From NCBI RefSeq assembly GCF_001880225.1, contig NZ_CP009654.1, forward strand, positions 1,426,001 through 1,490,000: 64,000 bases of DNA, read 5' to 3'. The notes below the pieces were generated by a model. The model ran no database searches and was not told the origin of the DNA. It saw nothing but the letters and a program-made list of their open reading frames with translations. The stretch's first letter is position 1. Every line of letters starts with the position of its first letter. A program made the position numbers and the translations under genes. Shown here piece by piece: positions 27,264-37,514 of the stretch. Source of the stretch: Francisella frigiditurris. GTDB taxonomy: Bacteria > Pseudomonadota > Gammaproteobacteria > Francisellales > Francisellaceae.

Positions 27264-28121
27264 TCAATCATCAACCCAATTCTGCATAGTATTTATTAGG
27301 TCTGTAAAAACATCTGCCATTAAAAGCAGATCAGCTTCATGACTATGATTATCTTCTTTATTTAAATCTTTGATTCCATCTAAGAATTTAATAGATTTAA
27401 ACTGAAACTTTGTATTTGTAACCATTGCTAACTGCTCACGCCAAACTATAGCAAGCTCTGTGATATAACCACCATTATCAATAAAAGCTTTAATATTATC
27501 ATTCAGCATACCACTACCCTGACATGATATATTTGCGATACTATCACCTACTGCACTAGTTAGCTTACATTTATCTGCTAGCTCAACATCTACAGGATAG
27601 GCATTATCTACAAGCCATGTTGTTAATATATCTGTTTCTTCTTTTATAACTGGTTCAAACTTAAGTTCACATCTTTGTAACAGCTCTAAAACTTCTGTAA
27701 CCTGTTTATCAGATACACTATTTATAACTAGATAATTATTAGTCAAATCCAAATAGCCAAAGGTCTTTTTAAATTTACTAAATGCTTGAGGGAGAAGTCT
27801 TTGTTCAACATCTTCTTTGATTTGAGTTTTTTCCTTTTTACTAACGTATCTAGTTAGTTCAAGCTCTTCGATATGTTCTTGTGCTTGCTCATTTATTACT
27901 TGAGCTGGTAGAAGCTTATCTTCATTTAGCAAACAAAAAGCTGCTAGGTGATTAAACCTAAATAGACACTTCTCATCATCTTTGACAAAAGGATTTATGA
28001 AACCTCTAGAAGATTTCTGCAAATTACTACACGGTTTAAATGCTAATTTATTTAATGACTCTTCAAGATAGTCAATATTTACATCTGTGATTTTAAAAGC
28101 TGTAAGATTTTTAAAAAACAT
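27264..28121 (-). CDS. rdgC: recombination-associated protein RdgC
   Basis: A 285-residue ring-shaped DNA-binding protein that modulates RecA loading. Recognised from the N-terminal MFFKNLTAFKIT with the basic segment PCSNLQKSSRGFINPF, the KLLPAQVINEQAQEHIEELE block, and the C-terminal MADVFTDLINTMQNWV. Length is slightly under the usual 300. It is a single gene; the 182 bp between it and trhO hold no gene, only AT-rich leader sequence for the two divergent genes. It borders the accessory cassette on the right. Confidence 0.92.
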   Translation of the reverse strand: MFFKNLTAFKITDVNIDYLEESLNKLAFKPCSNLQKSSRGFINPFVKDDEKCLFRFNHLAAFCLLNEDKLLPAQVINEQAQEHIEELELTRYVSKKEKTQIKEDVEQRLLPQAFSKFKKTFGYLDLTNNYLVINSVSDKQVTEVLELLQRCELKFEPVIKEETDILTTWLVDNAYPVDVELADKCKLTSAVGDSIANISCQGSGMLNDNIKAFIDNGGYITELAIVWREQLAMVTNTKFQFKSIKFLDGIKDLNKEDNHSHEADLLLMADVFTDLINTMQNWVDD

Positions 28122-28315
28122 TAGTTTTACTCATATAAGATAAAGTATCTGACAATAATAAAACATCTGGCTTTAAAGTAGAACAGTAACTCTCAAAAAG
28201 CTATAGAAAATTAGAACTTTTGTAATTTAGAGATTTCTCAAAACCATTTTAATATTTTCAACATGATGTATAATATCAACTTTCAAAATATTAAATAATT
28301 TTCTTGGATAAACAT

Positions 28316-29302
28316 ATGTCACAAATAGTTGTATGTGCGATGTATAAGTTTGTTACATTAGAAGACTTTGAGGCAATGCGTCAGCCTCTTTTAGATGTGA
28401 TGATAAAGAATAATGTTAAAGGGACTCTACTTTTAGCAAATGAAGGAATCAATGGTACTGTTGCGGGAACTCGTGATGGTATAAATAGTTTATTAGAATA
28501 TTTAAAGTCAGACTCTCGTTTAGCAGATATTGATCACAAAGAATCGTTTCATGAGCAAATGCCTTTTTATCGCTCAAAAGTTAAACTAAAAAAAGAGATT
28601 GTAACTTTAGGTGTTGATGAGATTGATCCAAATAAAGTTTGTGGCAAATATGTAAAGCCAAAAGACTGGAATGCTTTAATCTCTGACCCTGAAACTCTAC
28701 TTATAGATACTCGTAATGAATATGAGATAGAGATTGGCACATTTAAAAATGCTGTAAATCCTCACACAGAAAACTTTCGTGACTTTCCTGAGTATGTCGA
28801 CGAGAATTTAGATCCTAAAAAACATAAAAAAGTGGCTATGTTTTGTACTGGTGGTATCAGATGTGAAAAGTCTACCGCCCTACTAAAAGCTAAAGGCTTT
28901 GATGAGGTTTATCATCTACAAGGAGGAATCTTAAAATACTTAGAAGAAGTACCAAAAGAAGAAACTATGTGGAAAGGTGAATGTTTTGTATTCGACTCAA
29001 GAGTTGCCGTAAACCACGATCTTGAGAAAGGTAGCTATGACCAATGTTTTGCTTGTCGTATGCCAATTACAGAAGAAGATAAAAAACGTCCTGAATATGT
29101 TAAGGGTATAAGCTGTCATCATTGTTATGATAAAGCTAGTGAAAAGCAAAAAGCTCGCTTTGCTGAACGTGAAAAGCAATCTCAAATAGCAGCAGAAAAA
29201 GGTTTTCTACACGTTGGTGATGAAGCTAAAGAGCTAGCTAAATTAAACAAAGCTAAGAAGCTAGAGGCTAGAGAAGCTGCTCGTGAGAAAAATAAGAAAT
29301 AG
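28316..29302 (+). CDS. trhO: tRNA uridine(34) hydroxylase, rhodanese family
   Basis: YceA/TrhO-family enzyme that makes 5-hydroxyuridine at the tRNA wobble position. 328 residues from the ATG at 28316; a TTG four codons earlier is less likely. An N-terminal acylphosphatase-like domain ([17 protein letters not shown]) precedes a rhodanese domain with [16 protein letters not shown], whose first Cys is catalytic. A Cys-rich tail follows ([12 protein letters not shown]) and a charged coiled segment ends the protein. Confidence 0.93.
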   Translation: MSQIVVCAMYKFVTLEDFEAMRQPLLDVMIKNNVKGTLLLANEGINGTVAGTRDGINSLLEYLKSDSRLADIDHKESFHEQMPFYRSKVKLKKEIVTLGVDEIDPNKVCGKYVKPKDWNALISDPETLLIDTRNEYEIEIGTFKNAVNPHTENFRDFPEYVDENLDPKKHKKVAMFCTGGIRCEKSTALLKAKGFDEVYHLQGGILKYLEEVPKEETMWKGECFVFDSRVAVNHDLEKGSYDQCFACRMPITEEDKKRPEYVKGISCHHCYDKASEKQKARFAEREKQSQIAAEKGFLHVGDEAKELAKLNKAKKLEAREAAREKNKK

Positions 29303-29311
29303 AATTATTAA

Positions 29312-30142
29312 TCAATTATTTAAATAAATACCATCTTCTTTTATTGAAATTTTCTGCTGTTTCAAAAGAGTTCCTATAGCTCTTTTAAAGGCTAGTTTAC
29401 TTATACCAAACTGTCTTTTTATTGCTTCTGGATCAGATTTATCATTAAATGGTGCAAATCCTCTATGAGTCTCTAGATAATCTTCAATCAAGCTAGCATT
29501 TTTATCCAAGTCTTTATGTACTAGCTGTAAAGATAAATCTATACGACCATCATCACGAACGTTTTTGATATAACCCTTTATAGATTGCCCAAAGCTTAAT
29601 CTTGTGAAAACTTCAGAGCTGTAAAGCACTCCCCAGTAAGTATTATTTATAATTGCTTTATAACCAATAGTTGTTGAGTTGGCAATAATAAGATTTACCT
29701 CTTGATTAGCTTCTAGATCACCCTCTGCATAATCCTTTATAAATTTATTTATCTTAGATGACGCTGTGATTCGTCCACTAATCTTATCTAAATACAAATA
29801 TACTAAATAAGATTTTCCTTCTTCAAATGGTCTATGCTGTTCAGCTAATGGTACAAAAAGATCTTTATCTAATCCCCAGTCTAAAAAAGCACCTATTTTA
29901 CCAATACTTTTAACTGTTAAGTAAGCGACTTCTCCGACTGCTGATATACCACTTTTCATAGTAGCTACTAGTCCAGAATTAGAATTATGATATAAAAAAA
30001 CTTGTACATTATCCCCTGTTTCTAAGTTCTGTCCTTCAGACACTGGTAATATTGCTTCACCCAGCTCTAAAGCATCAAGAATTATATAGTTAGCTTTTTT
30101 ATCCAAAACTTTTAAATTGTGGTATTTACCTATCGAAATCAA
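29312..30142 (-). CDS. S1-domain RNA-binding protein CvfB (YitL family)
   Basis: A 276-residue cytosolic protein with tandem S1-like OB folds (GEVAYLTVKSIGKIGAFLDWGLDKDLFVP is the clearest) and a C-terminal winged helix (DPEAIKRQFGISKLAFKRAIGTLLKQQKI). Homologues in Gram-positive bacteria affect virulence factor expression; the molecular role is unclear. It is convergent with trhO 9 bp away, so the two probably share termination. Confidence 0.88.
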   Translation of the reverse strand: MISIGKYHNLKVLDKKANYIILDALELGEAILPVSEGQNLETGDNVQVFLYHNSNSGLVATMKSGISAVGEVAYLTVKSIGKIGAFLDWGLDKDLFVPLAEQHRPFEEGKSYLVYLYLDKISGRITASSKINKFIKDYAEGDLEANQEVNLIIANSTTIGYKAIINNTYWGVLYSSEVFTRLSFGQSIKGYIKNVRDDGRIDLSLQLVHKDLDKNASLIEDYLETHRGFAPFNDKSDPEAIKRQFGISKLAFKRAIGTLLKQQKISIKEDGIYLNN

Positions 30143-30303
30143 AATAATAGCCTCTAAAATTTAATAGAAAAGTCATCTATGCTCAATATTAACATACTTA
30201 TGGATTTATATACTTAGCCAACGCCATATAAAGGTTAATTTATTGATTGTTTATTACCATAATTGTAGTATTCATATGCAATAGATATTTTATAAAATCA
30301 TAG

Positions 30304-30951
30304 ATGCTTAAATTAGATACAGATTTTTTTAATAAAGATGCCAAAGCTTTATCTATAGATTTAATAGGTAAAGTAATCTGTAGAAAATACAATAACTTGC
30401 TTTTACAAGCTCAAATCATTGAGACTGAAGCTTATAATATCGATGATAAAGCAAGCCATAGCTCTTTAGGATATACAGAAAAGCGCAAAGCTATGTTTAT
30501 GCCAGCTGGCACAATCTATATGTACTACTCTAGAGGTTATGACTCTCTTAACATTTCTGCAAAAGGCGATGGTGCGGCTGTTCTTATAAAATCAGCAATT
30601 ATTTTTCCAGAGGCTATAAATAATAAAGAAATGATTAATACAATGTTAGAACTAAATCCTCGTGTAAATAATAAAGTAAGAGATATAGGAAAACTCCTCT
30701 CAGGACAAACGCTACTTTGCAAAGCATTAAATATTAAAGTAAAAGATTGGGATCAGAAGACTTTTAATAATGATCTATTTATTGCTGACTCCGGATACAA
30801 ACCAAATAAAATTATTTCAACTACTAGACTCGGTATTCCAGAGCATAGAGATCCTCATTTATTAAATAGATTTGTTGATTACAAGTATGCAGATAGAGCA
30901 ACAAAAAATCCTTTAACAAATCGAGCTAAAAATTATGAGATTATTTCCTAG
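30304..30951 (+). CDS. 3-methyladenine DNA glycosylase, Mpg/AAG type
   Basis: A 215-residue base-excision enzyme that removes alkylated purines. It has the AAG fold markers [10 protein letters not shown], the catalytic-region [19 protein letters not shown] with the active Glu, [22 protein letters not shown], and [12 protein letters not shown] near the end. Its last 11 bases overlap the 3' end of convergent ruvA. The ATG has no strong Shine-Dalgarno. Confidence 0.93.
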   Translation: MLKLDTDFFNKDAKALSIDLIGKVICRKYNNLLLQAQIIETEAYNIDDKASHSSLGYTEKRKAMFMPAGTIYMYYSRGYDSLNISAKGDGAAVLIKSAIIFPEAINNKEMINTMLELNPRVNNKVRDIGKLLSGQTLLCKALNIKVKDWDQKTFNNDLFIADSGYKPNKIISTTRLGIPEHRDPHLLNRFVDYKYADRATKNPLTNRAKNYEIIS

Positions 30952-31591
30952 ACTTTATTGAACCTTGAAGAGCTTTACGTATAGCCTCCTCAACACTTTT
31001 TGATTCATTTATTGAAGAGCGAATCATTTTTTCAGCTTCTTTTTGTTTATAACCTAATACTAATAGTGCATCAACGGCTTCTGAGAAAATACTATTTCCT
31101 TGCATATGAATTTCTGTAACACTTATAGAAGTAGTTGCCACAGTTAGTCCTTCTGCTGTTGGTGAAGAGCCATATATTTCACCAGAGAGTTTTATCATCT
31201 TATCGTATATCTCAATGACTAATCTTTCTGCTGTTTTTTTACCAATACCTGGAATAGTTGCTAAAAGTCCATAATCTTTATTTTCTATACAATGAAGTAA
31301 AGTATTACACTCCATGCCTGAAAGTATAGCTATTGCGGTTCTAGCCCCTACTCCACTTACTTTGATAAGCTCTTGGAAAACTTTTTTATCAAGCTTTGAC
31401 TTAAAACCATAAAGTTGCTGAGCATCTTCTCTAACAACAAAATGAGTATAAAGAGTAACTTCTTCCCCAACGTTGCCTAGTTTGTATAAAGTTGTCATCG
31501 GTACTGCAACTTCATAACCAACCCCATTTACATCTATTAATAGCATCGTAGGATCTTTATCTAAAAGTTTTCCTCTAATTAAACCTATCAT
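30941..31591 (-). CDS. ruvA: Holliday junction branch migration protein RuvA
   Basis: A 216-residue subunit that binds four-way junctions and loads RuvB. Features are the OB domain [28 protein letters not shown], two helix-hairpin-helix motifs ([31 protein letters not shown]) and a C-terminal RuvB-binding three-helix domain after a linker. ruvC lies two genes upstream; ruvB is not in the window. Confidence 0.96.
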   Translation of the reverse strand: MIGLIRGKLLDKDPTMLLIDVNGVGYEVAVPMTTLYKLGNVGEEVTLYTHFVVREDAQQLYGFKSKLDKKVFQELIKVSGVGARTAIAILSGMECNTLLHCIENKDYGLLATIPGIGKKTAERLVIEIYDKMIKLSGEIYGSSPTAEGLTVATTSISVTEIHMQGNSIFSEAVDALLVLGYKQKEAEKMIRSSINESKSVEEAIRKALQGSIKSRK

Positions 31592-31609
31592 GTGGTATAT
31601 ACCTTAAGA

Positions 31610-31897
31610 CTATGATTTTAATGTCATTTCATTTACAGTAAATTCTTTAATACAGCCTTCTGTTGCTGATCTAAATTTTTCTATATGCTCACTCTCTAAA
31701 TGCTCTACCCAAGACTCTCTAGTTTTCCACTCTTCATAAAAAAGAAAATGTGTAATATTATCATTATCTTGATGCAGCTTATATTGCAAACAACCAGGCT
31801 CACTCATCGTGGGTTCAATAAGTTTAGTAAGCTCTGCTTTTATAAAATTAATTTTATCACTCTTAGCTTTAATATTAGCTATGATTATTATCGACAT
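31610..31897 (-). CDS. ABM-domain monooxygenase-like protein
   Basis: A 95-residue ferredoxin-like fold of the antibiotic biosynthesis monooxygenase family (YgiN-like). Markers: EPGCLQYKLHQDNDN, FLFYEEWKTRESWVEHLESEH. Relatives oxidise quinols or act on small aldehydes; the substrate here is unknown. It sits between ruvC (8 bp away) and ruvA (18 bp away) in a tight run of minus-strand genes, so it is transcribed with repair genes without an evident link to them. Confidence 0.85.
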   Translation of the reverse strand: MSIIIIANIKAKSDKINFIKAELTKLIEPTMSEPGCLQYKLHQDNDNITHFLFYEEWKTRESWVEHLESEHIEKFRSATEGCIKEFTVNEMTLKS

Positions 31898-31905
31898 GTT
31901 TAATC

Positions 31906-32421
31906 CTACTTTATTCGTTTATTAGTAACTTTGCTAGCACCTGTTAATCTAGCTAAACTTTTACTACTATGATAATGACATATTGCAACTGCTAAAGCAT
32001 CTGCTGCGTCCTCTTGTGGCTTCTTACTTAACCCTAACAATGATTGAACCATGTGCTGAACCTGTGACTTAGCTGCTCCACCAGTACCAACTACTGCTTG
32101 CTTAACCTGTTTAGCTGAATACTCACTAACAGATAAAAGATTATTAGCCAAAGTACACATAGCAACTCCTCTAGCCTGACCAAGCTTTAGAGCTCCCATA
32201 GGATTCTGAAACATAAATATTTGTTCTATAGCTGCCTCTGTCGGTGAGTATATTTTTATAACTTCATTTATACCATCGGCAACTTGCTTTAGTCTATTAG
32301 CAGTTTCTTTTTCTGTAACACGGATACAACCACTAGCAACGTAGTAAAGCTTATTTTCAAAAGATTTTATTACGCCAAAACCAGTGATTCGAGAACCTGG
32401 GTCTATACCCAATATAACCAT
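31906..32421 (-). CDS. ruvC: Holliday junction resolvase RuvC
   Basis: A 171-residue endonuclease that cuts four-way junctions. Acidic active-site residues are visible: D7 in [13 protein letters not shown], the Glu in [12 protein letters not shown], and the pair in [14 protein letters not shown]. The C-terminal helix follows family pattern. It follows yebC by 14 bp, the common yebC-ruvC order in proteobacteria. Confidence 0.96.
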   Translation of the reverse strand: MVILGIDPGSRITGFGVIKSFENKLYYVASGCIRVTEKETANRLKQVADGINEVIKIYSPTEAAIEQIFMFQNPMGALKLGQARGVAMCTLANNLLSVSEYSAKQVKQAVVGTGGAAKSQVQHMVQSLLGLSKKPQEDAADALAVAICHYHSSKSLARLTGASKVTNKRIK

Positions 32422-32435
32422 TTTATTAGAACATC

Positions 32436-33182
32436 CTAAGAGAGCTGCTCTAATACTTCTTGAGAAAAATTAGCATTAGAATAAACATTTTGTACATCAT
32501 CAAGATCTTCCAGCCTATCAATAAGAGCAATGATTTTTTCTGCTGTTTCTAAATCAAGGTCAGCTTTAATATCAGCATCAAAAGTTATTTCTGCTGATTC
32601 AGCATTAAAGCCCTTTTCAACTAAAGCTTCTTGTACATCAGAAAACTCTTGAGGAGTTGTGATCACATCTATAGAGCCATCATCATGTGCTATCACATCT
32701 TCAGCACCGACCTCTAATGCCACTTCCATCAAAGTATCCTCATCAACACCTTCGATAAAAGAGATAATGCCTTTTTTATTAAACATATATGATACTGAAC
32801 CATCCGTTCCTAAGTTACCACTATGTTTTGTAAAGGCATGACGAACTTCACCAACAGTACGGTTACGGTTATCAGTCATACAGTCAACTAAGATAGCTAC
32901 ACCGCCTGGACCATAACCTTCATATCTTACTTCTTCTAAATTTCCACCCTCTTCACCACCAGCACCTTTTTTAATAGCACGCTCAATAGTATCTTTACTC
33001 ATATTATTAGCTAATGCTGTTGCTACTGCGGCTCTTAACCTAGGATTAGAGTCTTTATCACCGCCACCAAGTCTAGATGCTACAGTGATCTCTCTAATAA
33101 GCTTAGTAAAAACCTTACCTCTTTTAGCATCTTCTTTTGCTTTTTTATGTTTAATGTTTGCCCATTTACTATGACCAGCCAT
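32436..33182 (-). CDS. yebC: YebC/PmpR-family protein
   Basis: A 248-residue protein starting [22 protein letters not shown], the invariant signature. Later blocks are [39 protein letters not shown] and VSYMFNKKG. Family members are described both as DNA-binding regulators and, more recently, as translation factors, so the name should not be read as a function. It is part of the lipA-elbB-yebC-ruvC run on the minus strand. Confidence 0.95.
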   Translation of the reverse strand: MAGHSKWANIKHKKAKEDAKRGKVFTKLIREITVASRLGGGDKDSNPRLRAAVATALANNMSKDTIERAIKKGAGGEEGGNLEEVRYEGYGPGGVAILVDCMTDNRNRTVGEVRHAFTKHSGNLGTDGSVSYMFNKKGIISFIEGVDEDTLMEVALEVGAEDVIAHDDGSIDVITTPQEFSDVQEALVEKGFNAESAEITFDADIKADLDLETAEKIIALIDRLEDLDDVQNVYSNANFSQEVLEQLS

Positions 33183-33197
33183 ATTCTCACCTAAAAA

Positions 33198-33857
33198 TTA
33201 TATAAAACTAACAACTTTTTGAACTAACTTCTCTATTCCTTGAGAAGCCTCTAAAATATTTTTTGCACACATATAAGCTGGAGTAGAAACTAATTTAACG
33301 GTTTCATCAACACAAATATCAGTTGCTAGAGTAGGTATATGCTTTGCCCCTTTCTTTTCTAATATCTCTGCTGTGCTTTCATCAGTACCTATTGTTGCCT
33401 TAGTCCCTTCTGGATATATTAAAGGAATCATCATAGGAGCTATACATATGTAACCAGCTGGTTTATCTGCTAAATAAAAAGATCTTGCAAATTTAAGGAC
33501 ATCTTCATTCATCTTATATGTTTCATTTCCAACAAAAGCAAAATCTAAAATATTTTTAGCAGCTCCAAATCCACCAGGAAATATTACAGCATCATAATCA
33601 TCACTATCAGCTGTTGCAATATCTACTATATTACCTCTAGCTATTCTTGCTGATTCTTCTAAAACATTACGTGGAGAAGCTTTTGCATCTACAGCTTGAG
33701 TAATATGATTTACTACATGCTTTTGCTCTTCATTAAGAGCTAGACACTGCCACTCCACTCCTTGCTTTTCTAGATATAATAATGTTAAAACAGCCTCATG
33801 AATTTCTGACCCGTCTAAATATCCACAGCCAGAAAGTACTACCGCTACTTTTGCCAT
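33198..33857 (-). CDS. elbB: isoprenoid biosynthesis glyoxalase ElbB (DJ-1/PfpI-like)
   Basis: A 219-residue member of the DJ-1/PfpI superfamily. Sequence markers are AVVLSGCGYLDGSEIHEAV, FPGGFGAAKNILDFAF, and the nucleophile region KPAGYICIAPMMIPL with Cys in the elbow. E. coli ElbB has weak glyoxalase III activity and a loose link to isoprenoid synthesis. The spacing to yebC is 15 bp and to lipA 12 bp, consistent with one operon. Confidence 0.93.
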   Translation of the reverse strand: MAKVAVVLSGCGYLDGSEIHEAVLTLLYLEKQGVEWQCLALNEEQKHVVNHITQAVDAKASPRNVLEESARIARGNIVDIATADSDDYDAVIFPGGFGAAKNILDFAFVGNETYKMNEDVLKFARSFYLADKPAGYICIAPMMIPLIYPEGTKATIGTDESTAEILEKKGAKHIPTLATDICVDETVKLVSTPAYMCAKNILEASQGIEKLVQKVVSFI

Positions 33858-33869
33858 ATTTCACTCACC

Positions 33870-34859
33870 TTAATTTGTTAAATCTAAGTTATTTCTTTTG
33901 AATACTCTATCGGCCCTATAGCTTGACCTAACCATAGGTCCAGATGCAACTTCTAAAAAGCCCTTACTTAATCCTACTCTTCTATATTCTTCAAATAGTT
34001 GAGGTGTTACAAATCTTTGTACACTTAGGTGACTTTTTGTTGGCTGCATATATTGACCAAGAGTTATTATATCAACTTTAGACTTTATAGCATCATCCAT
34101 CGTTTGATATATCTCTTCATCAGTCTCTCCTAACCCTACCATAATACTAGTTTTTGTAAGTACATTAGGATTTTTTTCTTTTACATATTTTAGAAAATCA
34201 AATGTTTGCCAGTAACCTGCTCTAGGATCTCTAACTTGTTTTGTTAATCTTTCAACTGTTTCAACATTCTGAGCTATTACGTCAACTTTAGTATTTAAAA
34301 TCTTATCTATACTTTTTTCAACTCCAGCAAAATCAGGAGTTAAAGCTTCTACTTTTATACTAGGATCAAGCTTTTTTATTTCATTAATTGTGTCTGCATA
34401 ATGTTGTGCTCCACCATCTAGTAAATCATCTCTATCAACAGATGTTAAAACAACATATTCAAGACCCATTAGTTTAACACTTTCTGCAGCATTTTTAGGT
34501 TCTTCTCTGTCAAGCCAACCCTTTGGGTTACCCGTATCTACAGAACAAAACTTACAAGCTCTTGTACATACGCTTCCCATAAGCATTATAGTTGCTGTAC
34601 CATGCGACCAGCACTCATTTATATTTGGACACTTAGCTTCTTCACATACAGTAGAAAGTTTATGTTTCTTTGTTATAGATTTTACTTTTAAATACTCTTT
34701 AGAATTTTGCTTTTCTACTTTTAACCAATCTGGTTTTCTAATATGTATAGAGTTTTCTTTTTTATTTCTTATTCCATCTTTAACTGCAGAAAACCCCTGC
34801 TCTGTAGTATATTTAGAACCACTTTCAATTTTAATTTTGATATTAGAAATTTCTTTCAT
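33870..34859 (-). CDS. lipA: lipoyl synthase
   Basis: Radical SAM enzyme that inserts two sulfurs into octanoyl groups on lipoyl domains. 329 residues. The auxiliary cluster motif [12 protein letters not shown] and the radical SAM motif CTRACKFC are both intact, and [10 protein letters not shown] near the C-terminus carries the serine that ligates the auxiliary cluster. lipB is not adjacent. Confidence 0.97.
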   Translation of the reverse strand: MKEISNIKIKIESGSKYTTEQGFSAVKDGIRNKKENSIHIRKPDWLKVEKQNSKEYLKVKSITKKHKLSTVCEEAKCPNINECWSHGTATIMLMGSVCTRACKFCSVDTGNPKGWLDREEPKNAAESVKLMGLEYVVLTSVDRDDLLDGGAQHYADTINEIKKLDPSIKVEALTPDFAGVEKSIDKILNTKVDVIAQNVETVERLTKQVRDPRAGYWQTFDFLKYVKEKNPNVLTKTSIMVGLGETDEEIYQTMDDAIKSKVDIITLGQYMQPTKSHLSVQRFVTPQLFEEYRRVGLSKGFLEVASGPMVRSSYRADRVFKRNNLDLTN

Positions 34860-34951
34860 AAATTTAAGAAAACTCGTTTATTTATAAATTTTTAATACAT
34901 TATAAGAAATAAACATGTTTTTATAAACATCATATACATAAAATTTTATTT

Positions 34952-34980
34952 TTGAATAATATGTCAGAAACCTTTATAAT
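34952..34980 (+). promoter_or_regulatory. promoter of the ferritin gene
   Basis: TTGAAT (34952-34957), a 17-base spacer and a consensus TATAAT (34975-34980) lie about 44 bases before the ferritin ATG. No clear Fur box overlaps it. Confidence 0.6.
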
Positions 34981-35023
34981 TATTAGGTTGTGATAGAAAA
35001 ATTTAGATTAAGAGGAAATAAAA

Positions 35024-35527
35024 ATGTTATCAAAAAAATTAGAAGATGTTCTAAATGCCCAGTTTAACTATGAAATTGAATCGGCTCATATTTATTTAGC
35101 TATGGCTGGTGCAACTGCTGATTTAGGACTAAGTGGTTTTACAAATTGGTTTATGGCTCAATATGAAGAAGAACTTTTTCATGCAAAAAAAATGATGAAA
35201 TTCATAAATGATAAAGGTGGTCGTATAGAAGTTAGAGGCTTTGATGCTCCTAGAAATAAATTCTCTTCACTTTTAGACGTTTTTGAAGAAACTTTAAAGC
35301 ATGAAGCAGATGTTACTAGAAAGTTTTATGAAATAATGGATATTGCTTTAGAAGAAAAAGAGCATGCTACAAAAAGTTTCTTACAATGGTTTATAGATGA
35401 GCAAGTTGAAGAAGAAGCTAACGTTTGTGATATGATAAACAAAATCAAACTAGTTAAAGATGCTGGTTTGTATTTATTAGATCAAGAAGCTGCAAAGAGA
35501 ACATTCAAGCCTCAAAATCCTTTATAA
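35024..35527 (+). CDS. ftnA: bacterial non-haem ferritin
   Basis: A 167-residue iron-storage subunit forming a 24-mer shell. Ferroxidase ligands are seen in NYEIESAHIYLAM, QYEEELFHAKKMM and FLQWFIDEQVEEEANV. No haem-binding Met of bacterioferritin is evident. AAGAGGAAA is a strong ribosome-binding site 6 to 8 bases before the ATG, and a near-consensus promoter lies upstream. It is the first plus-strand gene after the lipA operon. Confidence 0.95.
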   Translation: MLSKKLEDVLNAQFNYEIESAHIYLAMAGATADLGLSGFTNWFMAQYEEELFHAKKMMKFINDKGGRIEVRGFDAPRNKFSSLLDVFEETLKHEADVTRKFYEIMDIALEEKEHATKSFLQWFIDEQVEEEANVCDMINKIKLVKDAGLYLLDQEAAKRTFKPQNPL

Positions 35528-35603
35528 TCTATACTTTATACTTCTTTCTTATAAATGCTATAATTGGCAAATTAATAAATAATATTCTGCTTCTTTTAAA
35601 CAC

Positions 35604-36248
35604 ATGAAAATGTATATTTATAATCACTGCCCTTACTGTATCAAAACTAGACTTGTTGCTGATCTAAGCAATCTAAAATATGAGACAGTAATATTAGCAA
35701 ATGATGATGAAAAAGCTCATGTAGATAAAATAGGCTCTAAACAAGTACCTTTTATAGAGAAAGATGATGGTGAATTTTTAAAGGAAAGTAATGATATTTG
35801 TGAATATATATCTAGATTACAAAACTTTAATATAGCTACTAGTCAAAATAATATAGAATTGAAAAACTTAATTTCTGAACTTCAGAATATCTCTAAAAAA
35901 ATTACTTATTCAAGAGTTCCTTACCACCTTAACAATAAAAAAGACTTTCCAACCCAAAGTGCTAAAAATTATTTCATTAACAAAAAGAGCTCTTATATTG
36001 GTGATATGGATGAACTATACAAAAATCCTCCCAAAGAAATTATTTTAGAAGTACAGACTTTACTTGATAAAATAGATAAATATATAAATTATCCTTTTAT
36101 TAATGGCGATAAATTTTCTTGGGATGATATTAATATTTTCCCTTTTTTAAGTTTAATTACTATAATGAAAGACTTAGTTAAAATACCTGTTAATGTAGAG
36201 AAGTACCTTAAAGGTATAGAAGAAAAAACAAACATTAAATTATATTAA
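35604..36248 (+). CDS. grxB: glutaredoxin 2
   Basis: A 214-residue GST-fold glutaredoxin. The active site CPYC is at residues 9-12 (MYIYNHCPYCIKTR), followed by KQVPFIEKDDGEFLKESNDICEYI (cis-Pro and glutathione site) and an all-helical C-terminal domain ending in KYL..I. Length equals E. coli Grx2 (215). It reduces protein disulfides with glutathione. The RsxB-like gene follows after 11 bp. Confidence 0.93.
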   Translation: MKMYIYNHCPYCIKTRLVADLSNLKYETVILANDDEKAHVDKIGSKQVPFIEKDDGEFLKESNDICEYISRLQNFNIATSQNNIELKNLISELQNISKKITYSRVPYHLNNKKDFPTQSAKNYFINKKSSYIGDMDELYKNPPKEIILEVQTLLDKIDKYINYPFINGDKFSWDDINIFPFLSLITIMKDLVKIPVNVEKYLKGIEEKTNIKLY

Positions 36249-36259
36249 TAAGTGTAAAA

Positions 36260-36883
36260 ATGATTATATCAATTGAAGCTATAGATAAAGTCCTTCCACA
36301 AACACAGTGTACAAAATGTGGCTATGATGACTGTTATAATTATGCAAAAGCTATAACTAATGGCGACACTCATAACAAATGTATTACTGGTGGAAAAAAA
36401 ACAATAAAAGAGCTATCTAAACTCCTTAATAAAAAAGAAATTCCTCTTGATGAATCTTTAGGTTTAGAGAAACCTAGAGCAATAGCAAAGATTGATGAAG
36501 ATTTATGTATAGGCTGTACTAAATGTATACTTGCTTGCCCTGTTGATGCTATTGTTGGAGCAAAAAAATTAATGCATACGATCATAGAATCAGAGTGTAC
36601 AGGTTGTGAGCTATGTATAGAGCCCTGCCCTATGGATTGTATATCTCTAGTTGAATTAGCTGAAAATAAACAACCAGAAAAACTAACAGATGAACAATAT
36701 ACTGAACAAAAAAATCACTTTAGAGATAGATATATTTTTCATAAACAAAAACAGTTACAAACAAAAGAAAAGCAAAGAGATACATATAAAAGCATCGCAT
36801 CTGCAGAAGATATGGATAAAAAAGCATATATTGCCGCATCATTAGCTAAATTTAGAAATAAGAAAAAAAACACTAATGAATAA
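36260..36883 (+). CDS. RnfB/RsxB-like polyferredoxin, soluble form
   Basis: A 207-residue iron-sulfur protein. An N-terminal four-Cys cluster domain (TQCTKCGYDDCYNYAKAI...HNKC) is followed by two [4Fe-4S] ferredoxin motifs (CIGCTKCILACPVDAI and CTGCELCIEPCPMDCI) and a charged tail. E. coli RsxB has an N-terminal membrane helix; here the protein begins just before the first cluster, so it would be cytosolic. No rnfA, C, D, G or E is adjacent. It overlaps nth by 8 bp, keeping the ancestral rsx-nth neighbourhood in reduced form. Confidence 0.9.
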   Translation: MIISIEAIDKVLPQTQCTKCGYDDCYNYAKAITNGDTHNKCITGGKKTIKELSKLLNKKEIPLDESLGLEKPRAIAKIDEDLCIGCTKCILACPVDAIVGAKKLMHTIIESECTGCELCIEPCPMDCISLVELAENKQPEKLTDEQYTEQKNHFRDRYIFHKQKQLQTKEKQRDTYKSIASAEDMDKKAYIAASLAKFRNKKKNTNE

Positions 36884-37514
36884 AGAAAAAAGAATCAAAA
36901 TCTTCGAAACATTAAAAGAGCATAACCCAAGTCCAACTACAGAGTTAGAATATTCCTCTACTTTTGAACTTTTAATTGCTGTTATATTATCTGCTCAAGC
37001 AACAGATGTTAGTGTTAATAAAGCTACAGCGGTATTATATAAGATAGCAAACACTCCAGAACAAATTTACAACTTAGGATATGAGAAGCTTGCTGAATAT
37101 ATAAAATCAATTGGTTTATATAAGACTAAAGCAAAAAACGTTATACATACATGTAAAATCTTAATCAATAAATTTAATAGCATAGTTCCTAATAATATGG
37201 ATGATTTAGTATCTTTACCTGGAGTCGGTAGAAAAACCGCAAATGTTATTTTAAATACAGCTTTTGGAGAACCAACAATGGCTGTCGATACTCATATTTT
37301 TCGACTAGCTAATCGAATTCCAATAGCTAAAGGTAAAAATGTAGTTGAGGTTGAAAAAAAGCTATTAAAAGTAATACCTAAAGAATATTTAAAAGATGCT
37401 CACCATTGGTTAATACTACATGGCAGATATATCTGCACAGCTCAAAAACCAAAATGTATAAATTGTGTTATTTTTGAATACTGCGAATATAAAGATAAGG
37501 AAAAATACATATGA
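36876..37514 (+). CDS. nth: endonuclease III
   Basis: A 212-residue DNA glycosylase and AP lyase for oxidised pyrimidines. The helix-hairpin-helix LPGVGRKTANVIL contains the catalytic Lys, the Asp is in AVDTHIFRLANR, and the C-terminal cluster has C-x6-C-x2-C-x5-C spacing (CTAQKPKCINCVIFEYC). It overlaps the RsxB-like gene by 8 bp and the DUF1841 gene by 4 bp. Confidence 0.97.
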   Translation: MNKEKRIKIFETLKEHNPSPTTELEYSSTFELLIAVILSAQATDVSVNKATAVLYKIANTPEQIYNLGYEKLAEYIKSIGLYKTKAKNVIHTCKILINKFNSIVPNNMDDLVSLPGVGRKTANVILNTAFGEPTMAVDTHIFRLANRIPIAKGKNVVEVEKKLLKVIPKEYLKDAHHWLILHGRYICTAQKPKCINCVIFEYCEYKDKEKYI

